DNA of 42,131 nt from the NCBI GenBank assembly GCA_017937385.1, contig JAGBDR010000032.1:1-42131 (forward strand), in the 5' to 3' direction. The notes beneath the pieces are model-generated. The model was not told the DNA's origin. It did not search any database and worked only from the letters and a program-made list of their open reading frames with translations. Source of the DNA: Parabacteroides sp. GTDB taxonomy: Bacteria; Bacteroidota; Bacteroidia; Bacteroidales; Tannerellaceae. The translations under genes and the position numbers were made by a program. Positions within the stretch are counted from its first letter, which is position 1. Every line of letters starts with the position of its first letter. Shown piece by piece: positions 1 to 8,412 of this stretch.

Positions 1-71
1 ACCTATATAAGGAATCTCTTTTTAGGAGGAAAGGGGAAAGCGAATTTTTCAGAATGAAAAGGCAAAAAGGA

Positions 72-113
72 GAAACGGACGTCTCCGTTTCTTGGAAAAA
101 CGGAGCATTTTCC
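72..113. repeat. Two short palindromes with 22-bp centre spacing
   Basis: The first unit is GAAACGGA (72-79), loop CGTC, then TCCGTTTC (84-91), a perfect 8-bp stem. The second is GGAAAA (94-99) and TTTTCC (108-113) around an 8-base loop. The two centres, 81.5 and 103.5, are exactly 22 bp apart. The same spacing occurs in unrelated palindrome arrays at 2354-2413 and 21616-21648. A weaker inverted repeat, TTTTC/GAAAA, lies at 46-60. The function is unknown; transcription termination of a left-hand gene is one possibility. Confidence 0.55.
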
Positions 114-384
114 GATTTCTTCCTTTTTCATAGCAAGGTCCATTTTCATAGTTAAGCCTTTGCTTTAATAATTTCTTCAAAGAAACGGTTTAATTTTGTC
201 CTGTGCAACTTTTCGTGATACTTTTTATTGAAAAATCGCAATACTCATTTTTTTTTCATAAGTCGTATGGCTATTTTTCTTGTAACTGTTCTCTTTTTGA
301 AAAGGTCTTATCCCGAACTCGGGTTAATAGAATTAGTTTGTTGATTGGATTGACGGATTGCGGATTTTAGGTTGTATTTTGCAA

Positions 385-430
385 TGAAAGTTAAAATGAA
401 AGTTAAAGTGAAAGTTAAAGTGAAAGTTAA
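385..430 (+). repeat. 12-bp tandem repeat, about 3.8 copies
   Basis: The unit is TGAAAGTTAAAG with one A/G variation. Copies start at 385, 397 and 409, with a partial copy at 421-430. It is a simple low-complexity tandem repeat in the A/T-rich spacer about 170 bp upstream of aroA. Its length may vary between strains; no function is evident. Confidence 0.8.
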
Positions 431-566
431 TTTGATCATTAAAGATGGATTTATTTCTTCTTGGTAAGGATAATTATTTATTGAAAGAGAAGAAAAATGA
501 TTGTAGGTAAACTAATAAAATAGTGATATTAGGTTAAATATAGTCATGTCTTCTCAATAATTTCCG

Positions 567-574
567 TACTTTTG
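567..574 (+). promoter_or_regulatory. Probable -7 promoter box of aroA
   Basis: TACTTTTG matches the Bacteroidota primary sigma -7 consensus TAnnTTTG and ends 22 bp before the aroA ATG, so the leader would be only about 15 nt. No clear -33 TTTG is visible at the expected distance, so the call rests on the -7 box and its position. Confidence 0.55.
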
Positions 575-596
575 TACTCCATTTTAATGCAAAAGT

Positions 597-1844
597 ATGA
601 GTTATACAATAAAATCTCCTGTTTCACTGAAGGCTTCCATCCAGCTTCCCGCATCCAAGAGTATCTCCAATCGTGCGTTGATACTCAATGCGCTGAGTTA
701 TAGTCCGTATGAGATTCGGAATTTGTCGGATTGCGATGATACGGAAGTGATGGTGAGGGCGTTGAATTCGAATGAACGCGACTTTGATATAAAGGCCGCG
801 GGGACTGCGATGCGGTTCCTGACGGCTTTTTTGTCTAAGGTGGTGGGCGAGTGGACGATTACCGGGACGGAGCGGATGAAAAACCGCCCGATCAAGATCC
901 TGGTGGATGCGCTCAATGCGCTGGGGGCACGGGTGGAATATATGGAGAAAGACGGTTTCCCGCCGCTCCGCATTTTCGGAAGCGCGTTGCAGGGAGGCGA
1001 GATTTCGCTTGCCGGAGGGGTCAGTTCGCAGTATATATCGGCGTTGCTGATGATTGCGCCTCTGATGGAGAACGGGTTGACGTTGCATCTGGAAGGGGCT
1101 GTCATTTCAAAGCCCTATATCAACCTGACCTTGCAACTGATGGAACAATACGGGGTGAAGGCGGAATGGAACGGGCCGGCCATCCGGGTAAGGCCGCAGG
1201 AGTATCGTCCGGTTCCCTTTACGGTCGAATCCGACTGGAGTGCCGCTTCCTACTGGTATGCCATGATGGCGTTGTCTGGAAATGCTGAGATCGAACTGTT
1301 GGGATTGTTCAAGAACAGTTTGCAGGGAGATGCCGCCGGCGCCGGACTGTTCGCGCAGTTGGGCGTAGGGACGGTTTTTACCGACCGGGGTGTTGTCCTG
1401 AAGCACAACGGGAACCGGACAAAGAAACTGAACTATAACTTCGTCAATGAGCCGGATCTGGCGCAAACCTTTGTCGTGGCCTGTGCGCTGCTGAATATCC
1501 CTTTCCGTTTCACCGGTTTGCAAAGCTTGAAGATAAAGGAAACCGACCGTATCGAAGCACTCAAGACGGAGCTGCGCAAGTTGGGGTATCTCTTGACAGA
1601 CTGCAACGGAAGCATCCTGGAATGGAACGGCGAACGGTGCGAGCCGCAGGCGCATCCTGTGATCGCGACCTATGAAGACCACCGCATGGCAATGGCATTT
1701 GCACCCGCTGCGTTGGTACGGCCGGAAGGAATCGAGATCGCTGACCCGCAGGTGGTCAGCAAAAGCTATCCGCATTTTTGGGAAGACTTGCAAAAAGCGG
1801 GGCTTTTGGTAATGGACAATGGAGAATTGACAATGGACAATTAG
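597..1844 (+). CDS. aroA: 3-phosphoshikimate 1-carboxyvinyltransferase (EPSP synthase)
   Basis: This enzyme joins shikimate 3-phosphate and phosphoenolpyruvate to give EPSP in the cytoplasmic shikimate pathway for aromatic amino acids. The 415-residue protein has the family landmarks: LPASKSISNRAL near residues 17-28 (substrate-binding Lys21, Ser22, Arg26), AAGTAMRFLTA near 67, KETDRIEAL near 315 and DHRMAMAFAPAAL near 365. The ATG at 597 follows a good -7 box. The last ~10 residues (MDNGELTMDN) do not look like the conserved C-terminus. They are encoded by a low-complexity AATTGACAATGG-type intergenic repeat that also supplies the TAG stop, so the natural end was probably near residue 404. 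No other aromatic pathway gene lies nearby. The downstream small gene starts 55 bp later on the same strand. Confidence 0.96.
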   Translation: MSYTIKSPVSLKASIQLPASKSISNRALILNALSYSPYEIRNLSDCDDTEVMVRALNSNERDFDIKAAGTAMRFLTAFLSKVVGEWTITGTERMKNRPIKILVDALNALGARVEYMEKDGFPPLRIFGSALQGGEISLAGGVSSQYISALLMIAPLMENGLTLHLEGAVISKPYINLTLQLMEQYGVKAEWNGPAIRVRPQEYRPVPFTVESDWSAASYWYAMMALSGNAEIELLGLFKNSLQGDAAGAGLFAQLGVGTVFTDRGVVLKHNGNRTKKLNYNFVNEPDLAQTFVVACALLNIPFRFTGLQSLKIKETDRIEALKTELRKLGYLLTDCNGSILEWNGERCEPQAHPVIATYEDHRMAMAFAPAALVRPEGIEIADPQVVSKSYPHFWEDLQKAGLLVMDNGELTMDN

Positions 1845-1898
1845 GGGCCGTTGTCTGGAATTTCATTGTCAATTGTTCATTGTCAATTGTCAATTGTT
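1812..1898. repeat. AATTGTC/GACAATT repeat forming a hairpin across the aroA stop
   Basis: Iterated CAATTG, GACAATGG and CATTGTC words fill this stretch. AATTGACAATGGACAATT (1825-1842) pairs with AATTGTTCATTGTCAATT (1871-1888) over 18 positions with one G-U. The aroA stop codon (1842-1844) begins at the inner end of the stem, and the next gene's ATG (1899) abuts the end of the repeat. Related words recur at 9248-9266 next to the kdgK stop. Confidence 0.75.
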
Positions 1899-2339
1899 AT
1901 GTGGTATATTGTTTTAGGAATAGTCGTTTTGGGCATCGTTGCGGCCATCGCCGGTTATGTTCGGAATCGGAAATTGCAACGGATGCTGGAACGTGGGGAA
2001 ATCGATGAGATCCCCGAAGGGGCGGTTCTCGAATCGTCCGCTGGTGACGAATGTTGCGGACAGCACGAAACCTGCGAACGCGATAGCCTGTTGGCTGCGG
2101 TCAGCAAGAAAATCGAGTATTATGACGATGAGGAGCTGGACCGTTTCCGGGGAGTTGAGGCGGATGCCTATGACGAGGAAGCCGTGGACGAGTTTCGCGA
2201 TGTGCTTTACACCTTGCAGGAGATAGAGGTGGCCGGATGGTTGCGCAGCCTGCAACTGCGGGCGATTAATCTGCCGGATGAACTGAAAGACGAAGCGTTC
2301 CTGATTGTCGGCGAACGGCGCATACATTCAGTCCCATAA
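1899..2339 (+). CDS. Membrane-anchored hypothetical protein
   Basis: This is a 146-residue protein that I do not recognise as a named family. It begins with one hydrophobic segment (about residues 2-20, WYIVLGIVVLGIVAAIAGYV). A short basic stretch (RNRKLQRM) follows, which would place the rest in the cytoplasm by the positive-inside rule. The remainder is acidic, with a CC pair and a third Cys near residues 51-58 (ECCGQHETC) and a helical C-terminal half. I chose the ATG at 1899 rather than the in-frame one at 1851. The first 16 codons from 1851 are pure AATTGTC-type repeat, and the membrane segment starts right at 1899. It sits between aroA and a metal permease on the same strand. The cysteine cluster could bind a metal, but that is only inference. 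Confidence 0.7.
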   Translation: MWYIVLGIVVLGIVAAIAGYVRNRKLQRMLERGEIDEIPEGAVLESSAGDECCGQHETCERDSLLAAVSKKIEYYDDEELDRFRGVEADAYDEEAVDEFRDVLYTLQEIEVAGWLRSLQLRAINLPDELKDEAFLIVGERRIHSVP

Positions 2340-2353
2340 TCATGAAACAAAAA

Positions 2354-2413
2354 TCCCATGGGCATGGGACTGAAATCCCATCGGCATGGAACTCCCGTCC
2401 CATCGGCATGGGA
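2354..2413. repeat. Three palindromes at exact 22-bp intervals
   Basis: Units TCCCATGGGCATGGGA (2354-2369), TCCCATCGGCATGGAA (2376-2391) and TCCCATCGGCATGGGA (2398-2413) each form a stem TCCCAT/ATGGGA around a four-base loop; the middle one has one mismatch. Starts are 22 bp apart. The array fills the 123-bp spacer between the hypothetical gene and the metal permease. It could be a mobile or expanding intergenic repeat, or an iterated protein-binding site. Confidence 0.8.
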
Positions 2414-2462
2414 TCGGAGTCGCCTGCCGGAAAACCGGAAAATGGATATAAGGAGATAGAAA

Positions 2463-3266
2463 ATGGATTTACTTCAATATGATTTTTTCCAACATGCCCT
2501 GTTGGGCAGTCTGTTGACCGCGATCGCTTGCGGAATTGTCGGGACCTATATCGTGTCGCGGCGGCTTGTTTTTATCAGCGGAGGGATCACGCACGCCTCT
2601 TTCGGGGGGCTGGGATTGGGCTTCTATTTAGGGATGAATCCGATCTGGATGGCGATGTTGTTTTCCGTGCTCTCTGCCTTCGGGGTGGAATGGATGAGCA
2701 AGACGCAGGACGTGCGTGAAGATTCAGCCATTGCCGGAGTCTGGTCGTTGGGGATGGCATTGGGGGTTATTTTCATTTTTCTGACGCCCGGATATGCTCC
2801 CAATCTTTCCGCCTATCTGTTTGGGAACATTCTGACGGTTTCGACGGCAGATATTGTCTATATTGCCGTTTTGGCGTTGTTGCTGGTTGTTTTTTTCTCC
2901 CTTTTCCTGCGGGAGATCGTTTATGTGGCGTTCGACCGGGATTTTGCGGTGACGCAAGGGCTGCCCGTCAAGGCGGTCGAGTATCTGATGATGGGCTGCA
3001 TCGCCGTGACGATCGTCCTTTCGATCCGTTTGGTCGGGATCATGCTGTTGATGAGCTTGCTGACGTTGCCCCAGATCACGGTGAACCTATTTACGTCAGA
3101 CTTCAAGAAGATCATGTTCGGAAGTATTGCCGTCGGTTTCTTCGGATGTGTGGCGGGGCTGGTCCTTTCCTATTTCCTGAATGTGCCTTCCGGCGCGTTT
3201 ATCATTCTGGTCCTGGTCCTTTTCTTTTTGATAGTGAAAGCAATAAAAGCGGTTTTGCAGCGTTAA
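2463..3266 (+). CDS. Metal ABC transporter permease, ZnuB/MntB (ABC-3) family
   Basis: This is the inner-membrane channel subunit of a zinc- or manganese-type ABC importer. The 267-residue protein has the usual length and is almost entirely hydrophobic helices. Family features include the N-terminal QHALLGSLL-type opening with IVSRRLVFISGGITHASFGG near residue 30-50 and a C-terminal half of the form VKAVEYLMMG...SIRLVGIMLLMSLLTLPQ near 180-200. The ATG at 2463 is preceded by a strong AAGGAG. The ATP-binding and solute-binding partners are not in the window, so they must be encoded elsewhere, and the metal cannot be assigned. The next gene starts 7 bp after the stop, so the two are probably co-transcribed. 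A 22-bp-spaced palindrome array lies just upstream. Confidence 0.9.
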   Translation: MDLLQYDFFQHALLGSLLTAIACGIVGTYIVSRRLVFISGGITHASFGGLGLGFYLGMNPIWMAMLFSVLSAFGVEWMSKTQDVREDSAIAGVWSLGMALGVIFIFLTPGYAPNLSAYLFGNILTVSTADIVYIAVLALLLVVFFSLFLREIVYVAFDRDFAVTQGLPVKAVEYLMMGCIAVTIVLSIRLVGIMLLMSLLTLPQITVNLFTSDFKKIMFGSIAVGFFGCVAGLVLSYFLNVPSGAFIILVLVLFFLIVKAIKAVLQR

Positions 3267-3273
3267 AGGGTAA

Positions 3274-6200
3274 ATGAAGAAAGGTTTCTACTATATAATC
3301 GCACTATTGATTGTCTCCTTGTTCTGGTCTTGCAGTACGAAAAAGAACACCAAGGCGAGCCGTTTCTATCACGCATTCAACTCCCGCTATAATATCTACT
3401 TTAACGGAAAGACTTCGTTTGACGAAGCGTTGCTCTCCATGCAGAATGGCTATAAGGAAAGCTATTCCGACATGATCCTGATGCATCCGATCAGTGCGCA
3501 ACCTAAGGAAAAACCTGAAACCGGCGGCCCTTTCGACCGGGCGATCGAGAAGAGCAACAAGGCGATCAAGCTCCACTCCATCAAGACAAAGCCGCCTAAG
3601 AAAGCGGGATGGCGCAACGATCCCAAGCAACGCGCCTGGCAGGAACAGGAGGAATACAACCCGTTCCTCAAGAAGTGCTGGTTGATGATGGGGCAGGCGC
3701 AGTTCTATAACGCCGATTTCTTACAGGCGTCCGCCACCTTCTCCTACATCGCCCGCCATTATGCCCAGGACGAGGAGGTGGTCGCCGAGGCCCGTCTTTG
3801 GCAGGCCCGTTGCTATTCCGAGATGGAATGGTTCTATGAGGCGGAAGATATCTTGGGGAAACTGAATACGAACGGCATTCCCCGCAGGAACCTGGACCAG
3901 TATGCGACGGTCTATGCCGACTACTTAGTGAAGAACAAGCAATATGAAGAGGCCGTCCCTTATTTCAAGACGGCGATCAAGGCCGAGAAGAACCGGCGCC
4001 AGCGTGCCCGGATGAAATACCTGTTGGGGCAGATCTATGCCGAACAGGACCAGAACGGACTTGCCTATCAGATGTTCGGGCAGGTGATCAAGGCTAATCC
4101 TCCCTACGAACTGGAGTTCGCGGCCCGCATCCGCCAGACTGAAGTGTTCACCGGCGGCAATTACCAGAAAGTGGTCAAGATGTTGCAGCGGATGGCGAAG
4201 AGCGATAAGAACAAGGACCTGCTCGACCAGGTCTACTATGCGTTGGGCAACGTCTACATGAGCCGTGAAGATACGGTGAATGCCATCAAGAACTACGAGT
4301 TAGGCGTGGAGAAAAGTACGCAGAACGGGCTGGACAAGGCGATCTGCCAGATCAAGTTGGGCGATCTTTATTTCCAGATGCGCGACTATGTCAAGGCGCA
4401 GCCGAACTTCAGCGGGGCGTTGGCTGGCATCCGGAAAGAATACAAGGACTATGAACGGGTCTCCAAACTATCTGCCATCCTGGACGAACTGGTCGTGCAT
4501 GTGGAGGCGGTTCATCTGCAGGACAGTCTGCAAACCCTTGCCAAAATGCCGGAGGCGGAACGGCTTGCCGTGATCGACAAGATCATCGAGCGGGTGAAGA
4601 AGGAGGAAGAAGAGGCCAAGGCGCTCGCCGAGAAGGAATCCTATCTGGCGGAGCAGGAGGCGAAAGGAACCGGTATCGACCGTCCGGGCACGGAGACGGG
4701 AGGCATCACTTTGCCGACGACTTCCGGCGGGAGCGGGTTCTATTTCTACAACCCGCAGGCCGTGTCGCAGGGGAAGACCGCTTTCCAGCGGAAATGGGGA
4801 CGGCGTGCGCTGGAAGACAACTGGCGCCGGCGTAAGAAAGAGATGTCTACCTTCAATGAGAACGGGATGGACGGGAATGAGGACGCAGCCGGCGAGGAAG
4901 CCGGTAGTCCGGGCGAGATGGTTGCCGATTCGCTGGAAGCCGGGTTGGAGCCTGTCGCTTCCGACGATCCGAAGACACGCGAGTATTACATCCAGCAACT
5001 TCCGTTGACGCCTGAAGACATCGAGGCTTCCAATATCATCATAGAGGACGGGCTTTACAACATGGCGATGATTTATAAGGACAAACTCGAAGATATCCCG
5101 TTGGCAACCGAAGCCTTTGAGGAACTGGAACGCCGCTTCCCGAACCACAACCACCTGTTGGAAAGCTATTACCAGGTCTACCTCATGGCGCTCCGTTCCG
5201 GAAACCAGACGCTTGCGGCTGCGTATAAGAACAAATTGCTCACGACTTTCCCCGAATCGGATTATGCCGTTGCGATTGCCGATCCGAACTACGAGTATAA
5301 CATCCGGATGATGGATCGGGTACAGGATTCGATCTACCAGGCGACTTACGCAAGTTACTTGGCGGAAGATACCGTCACCGTCCGCCGCAATTACCGCGAT
5401 GTCACGGCCAAATACCCGTTGGCGGATCTGTTGCCTAAGTTTATGTTCCTGGAGGCGCTGACATACGTGCAGGCGGGAGATGCCGAAGGATTCAAGAATG
5501 CGTTGAAGGCATTGGTCGAGAAATACCCGACGGCCGATGTGACGGAGCTGGCTGGTGAAATGCTGAAAGGTGTCCTGCGTGGGCGTATGATGGTGCAGGG
5601 CGGTATCAAGGGGATGACCTGGAACCTGCGTTTCGGTGTGGGCGACGATGGCACGTTGTCGGCTGCCGACTCGGCACGTGTCTTTACGGCCGAACCCAAC
5701 ACGCCTTACCGGATGTTGTTGCTGTTCCCGACCGGTACGCTCGACCGCAACCAGTTGCTTTTTGCCGTCGCTGCCTATAACTTTGCCAACTTTATGGTGA
5801 AAGAGTTTGACTTGAGCTTTGAGGAGGCAGGCCCGATGAGTATGCTGACGATCCGGGGCTTCTTCAATCTGGATGAAATTCTACATTATTATAAGATGAT
5901 CTACGGGGTAGACGGCTATGCGGCTGCACTGGACAAGAATGTGGCGATTCTCCCGATCTCCGACGACAACTATGAGACGTTGATGAGGGGGAAGACGCTT
6001 GAGGAATACATTGAGTTCTTCCAGGAGAATTTCGGTGAGGCTGTCCCCGAATTGGCTGCCCGTTGGAAAGCCCGTATGACGGCTGAACAGATCAAAGAGG
6101 AAGAGGCAAAAGCTGAGGCGGAAAAGACAGAAGAGGCAGAAGAAATAAAAGAGACAGAGGAAGCAAAAGGAACAGAAGAGGTGCTGCCTGTTGTGAAAGA

Positions 6201-6819
6201 TACGGTACCGGTTGAATTGCCTCTGATCGACACGACATCCGTCCGCAAAGCGGAACCGGTTCTTCCGGCAGATACCGTTCCTGCGAAGATTCTTGCCCCG
6301 GATACGGTTCCTGCGGCATCGCCCGATACCGTTCCCGCTGTTACGCCTCCTGTCGAACAGCCGAAGGAACTCACGTTGAAAGAGATCGAAGAACTCCGCA
6401 AGCGCGAAGCCGCCGAAGCTGAAGCCCGCAAGGAAGAAGCCCGCAAAGCTTTTGAAGCGGAGCAGAAAGCCGAACAGGAATTGCAGCAGAAGAAAGCCAA
6501 GGAAAACGAGGAACTGTTGAAGAAGCAAAAGGCCGAGGAAGAAGCTTTGCTGAAAGCCAAGGCCGACCGCGAAAAACAGCTTGAGCGTGACCGTAAGGCC
6601 AAGCAGCAACAGGTCGAAGCCGAACGCAAGGCGAAACTCAAGGCCCGCGAAGAACTGCGCAAGCAGAAAGAACGGGAGTACAAGGAACGCTTGAAGCAGA
6701 AGGAAAAAGAGCGCAAGCAGAAAGAACGTGCCTACAAAGAGAAGCTGAAAGCCAAAGAAAAAGCCCGCCGCGAAGCTCTAAAGGCCAAAGAGGCGGCGGC
6801 TAAGGCCAAAAGAAAGTGA
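3274..6819 (+). CDS. porW: PorW/SprE-type tetratricopeptide lipoprotein of the type IX secretion system
   Basis: In Bacteroidota, PorW (SprE in gliding species) is a periplasmic-side outer-membrane lipoprotein needed for type IX secretion, linking the secretion ring to the energised motor. This 1181-residue protein has a lipoprotein signal ending at Cys20 (LFWSCSTKKN). The conserved N-terminal block SRFYHAFNSRYNIYFNGK follows (near residues 34-51), then a long region of TPR-like helical repeats to about residue 950. After about residue 970 it becomes a Glu/Lys/Ala-rich low-complexity coiled coil interrupted by DTVPA-type repeats; the final ~130 residues are almost all K, E, A, R and Q. This tail is longer and more repetitive than the conserved core requires and may vary between strains. 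The gene starts 7 bp after the permease, and a large stem-loop follows it. The DUF6383-type protein at 33.1 kb is a plausible cargo. Confidence 0.87.
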   Translation: MKKGFYYIIALLIVSLFWSCSTKKNTKASRFYHAFNSRYNIYFNGKTSFDEALLSMQNGYKESYSDMILMHPISAQPKEKPETGGPFDRAIEKSNKAIKLHSIKTKPPKKAGWRNDPKQRAWQEQEEYNPFLKKCWLMMGQAQFYNADFLQASATFSYIARHYAQDEEVVAEARLWQARCYSEMEWFYEAEDILGKLNTNGIPRRNLDQYATVYADYLVKNKQYEEAVPYFKTAIKAEKNRRQRARMKYLLGQIYAEQDQNGLAYQMFGQVIKANPPYELEFAARIRQTEVFTGGNYQKVVKMLQRMAKSDKNKDLLDQVYYALGNVYMSREDTVNAIKNYELGVEKSTQNGLDKAICQIKLGDLYFQMRDYVKAQPNFSGALAGIRKEYKDYERVSKLSAILDELVVHVEAVHLQDSLQTLAKMPEAERLAVIDKIIERVKKEEEEAKALAEKESYLAEQEAKGTGIDRPGTETGGITLPTTSGGSGFYFYNPQAVSQGKTAFQRKWGRRALEDNWRRRKKEMSTFNENGMDGNEDAAGEEAGSPGEMVADSLEAGLEPVASDDPKTREYYIQQLPLTPEDIEASNIIIEDGLYNMAMIYKDKLEDIPLATEAFEELERRFPNHNHLLESYYQVYLMALRSGNQTLAAAYKNKLLTTFPESDYAVAIADPNYEYNIRMMDRVQDSIYQATYASYLAEDTVTVRRNYRDVTAKYPLADLLPKFMFLEALTYVQAGDAEGFKNALKALVEKYPTADVTELAGEMLKGVLRGRMMVQGGIKGMTWNLRFGVGDDGTLSAADSARVFTAEPNTPYRMLLLFPTGTLDRNQLLFAVAAYNFANFMVKEFDLSFEEAGPMSMLTIRGFFNLDEILHYYKMIYGVDGYAAALDKNVAILPISDDNYETLMRGKTLEEYIEFFQENFGEAVPELAARWKARMTAEQIKEEEAKAEAEKTEEAEEIKETEEAKGTEEVLPVVKDTVPVELPLIDTTSVRKAEPVLPADTVPAKILAPDTVPAASPDTVPAVTPPVEQPKELTLKEIEELRKREAAEAEARKEEARKAFEAEQKAEQELQQKKAKENEELLKKQKAEEEALLKAKADREKQLERDRKAKQQQVEAERKAKLKAREELRKQKEREYKERLKQKEKERKQKERAYKEKLKAKEKARREALKAKEAAAKAKRK

Positions 6820-6903
6820 TTTGATGTTTGTGAGTAATGAATAGCCTTTAGAAACGGGCTGAAATTGTTCTCCTCTGTGAAAAGCAGAAGTCATAAATAA
6901 AAC

Positions 6904-6974
6904 AAGGCGGTGTATCAAAGAGACTCTGTTCCTGTGTCAAGCACGGGAAGAAGAATCCGTTGATACACCGCCTT
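6904..6974. terminator. Large stem-loop between convergent porW and uxaC
   Basis: AAGGCGGTGTATCA (6904-6917) is perfectly complementary to TGATACACCGCCTT (6961-6974), a 14-bp stem over a 43-nt loop. The loop contains a second helix, TTCCTGTG with CACGGGAA. The position between two convergent genes suits a bidirectional terminator, but there is no long T-run after the stem on either strand, so an intergenic repeat element is also possible. Confidence 0.6.
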
Positions 6975-7008
6975 CGTAAAAGTTCCGGCCCTACGGCCTT
7001 GTGGGTGT

Positions 7009-8412
7009 TTAGAACCCGAAATATTCTTTTGCGTTATTGTAACTGATATCTTCGACCATCTTACCGATAAACGGCAGTTCGGAGGCCGGCAGCAAACCGT
7101 CTTCCACTTCGCGGCCTAAGAGGTTACACAGGATGCGGCGGAAGTATTCGTGGCGCGGATAAGACAGGAAGCTGCGGGAATCCGTCAGCATACCGACAAA
7201 GCGACTCAGCAATCCTAAGTCTGACAGTGCGTTCATCTGCTTTTCCATACCGTGGATCTGGTCTAAGAACCACCAGCCGGAGCCATACTGCATCTTGCCC
7301 GGAACCGTGCCGTCGTTGAAGCTGTAGATAGTTGTCATCAGCAACTCATTGTCGCGCGGGTTCAGGTTGTAGAAGATGGATTTTGCCAATACACCCTCTT
7401 CGTCCAAACGGCTCAGGAAGCGGGCCAGCGGAGTTGCGACTTCAGCATCTCCAATCGCATCGTAGCCGGTGTCAGGACCTAACAGCTTGAACATACGGGC
7501 GTTGTTGTTGCGGGTTGCACCGTAGTGGAACTGCTGTACCCAACCGCTTTTGGCATCCATGACGGCAAACTCGTACAACATGGCGGAGCGGAACTTGTCG
7601 ATCTCTTCGCCTGTCAGTTCTTTCTTCATACGCGCTTTCAGGAAGATCGCCTCGATTTCTGCATCCGTGTAGGGTTCGGCATAGAAAGTGGTCAGACCGT
7701 GGTCGGACAGGCGGCAACCTTGTGAGGCAAAGAAATCGTGTCGTTTCTGCAAAGCATCGATCAAGTTCTTGAAGTTGAGGATCGGCATATCGGCAGCTGC
7801 TTCCAATTTGGTCAGATAGTCGTTATAGGTATCGACATTCTCGATAGCCATTGCCTTGTCCGGGCGCCAGGTGGGAAGAACTTGGGTCTTCAGGCTACTT
7901 TGGCGGATCCGGGTATGATCGTGCAGGTCATCGATCGGATCGTCGGTCGTACATACGACCTCCACGTTCATACGCTCCATGATAGCTTGGGCGCGGAATT
8001 CGGGCGTTTGCAATTTGGCTGTACATTCGTCGTATATCTCGCGGGCGGTAGACGGGTTCAGCACCTTGTCTACGCCGAAGATGCGGCTCAGTTCGAGATG
8101 GGTCCAATGATACAACGGGTTGCGCATGGCATGCTGCATCGTGTCTGCCCATTTCTCGAATTTCTCGTATGCCGGTTTATCTCCCGTGATGTAAGCTTCG
8201 GGCACGCCGTTGGCACGCATGGCACGCCATTTATAGTGGTCGCCGCCCAACCATATTTCCGTCAGGTCGGCAAACTGGTAGTTGTCGGCTATCTGTTGCG
8301 GGATCAAATGGCAATGGTAGTCGATGATGGGCATTTGGGCTGCATGTTCGTGATACAACTTTTGGGCTGTCTCGGACTGGAGCAGGAAATTGGAGTCTAA
8401 GAAGGCTTTCAT
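7009..8412 (-). CDS. uxaC: Glucuronate isomerase (uronate isomerase)
   Basis: UxaC interconverts D-glucuronate with D-fructuronate and D-galacturonate with D-tagaturonate, the first cytoplasmic step of hexuronate catabolism. The 467-residue protein is full length and belongs to the amidohydrolase fold. The metal-binding HxH pair is His33 and His35 in IIDYHCHLIP, preceded by the typical FLLQSETAQKLYHEHA start. Other family blocks include WTHLELSRIFGV near residue 103, TTDDPIDDL near 156 and SFLSYPRHEYFRR near 412. It is the last gene of a minus-strand run kdgK, eda, uxaC. The 129-bp gap to eda carries a 29-bp perfect inverted repeat, which may separate or modulate its expression. UxuA and UxuB, the next two pathway enzymes, are not in the window. 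Confidence 0.96.
   Translation of the reverse strand: MKAFLDSNFLLQSETAQKLYHEHAAQMPIIDYHCHLIPQQIADNYQFADLTEIWLGGDHYKWRAMRANGVPEAYITGDKPAYEKFEKWADTMQHAMRNPLYHWTHLELSRIFGVDKVLNPSTAREIYDECTAKLQTPEFRAQAIMERMNVEVVCTTDDPIDDLHDHTRIRQSSLKTQVLPTWRPDKAMAIENVDTYNDYLTKLEAAADMPILNFKNLIDALQKRHDFFASQGCRLSDHGLTTFYAEPYTDAEIEAIFLKARMKKELTGEEIDKFRSAMLYEFAVMDAKSGWVQQFHYGATRNNNARMFKLLGPDTGYDAIGDAEVATPLARFLSRLDEEGVLAKSIFYNLNPRDNELLMTTIYSFNDGTVPGKMQYGSGWWFLDQIHGMEKQMNALSDLGLLSRFVGMLTDSRSFLSYPRHEYFRRILCNLLGREVEDGLLPASELPFIGKMVEDISYNNAKEYFGF

Larger units (their letters stand above)
1..596. other. Non-coding left edge and aroA upstream region
   Basis: No credible gene was found in this stretch. It is very A/T rich after about position 120. 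It holds two palindromes spaced 22 bp apart (72-113), a 12-bp tandem repeat (385-430) and, at its end, the probable aroA promoter. The palindromes followed by a T-rich run near 116-129 could be the 3' end signal of a gene lying left of the window, but that gene is not visible. Confidence 0.6.

Noticed and set aside
5970-6716. 248-codon minus-strand frame rich in Ser, Phe and Ala opposite the porW tail
   Set aside because: It is the mirror of the Lys/Glu/Ala-rich coiled coil of PorW; low-complexity coding sequence produces open antisense frames.
7738-8400. 220-codon plus-strand frame opposite uxaC
   Set aside because: UxaC is certain on the minus strand; the antisense product has no family features and no plausible start region.
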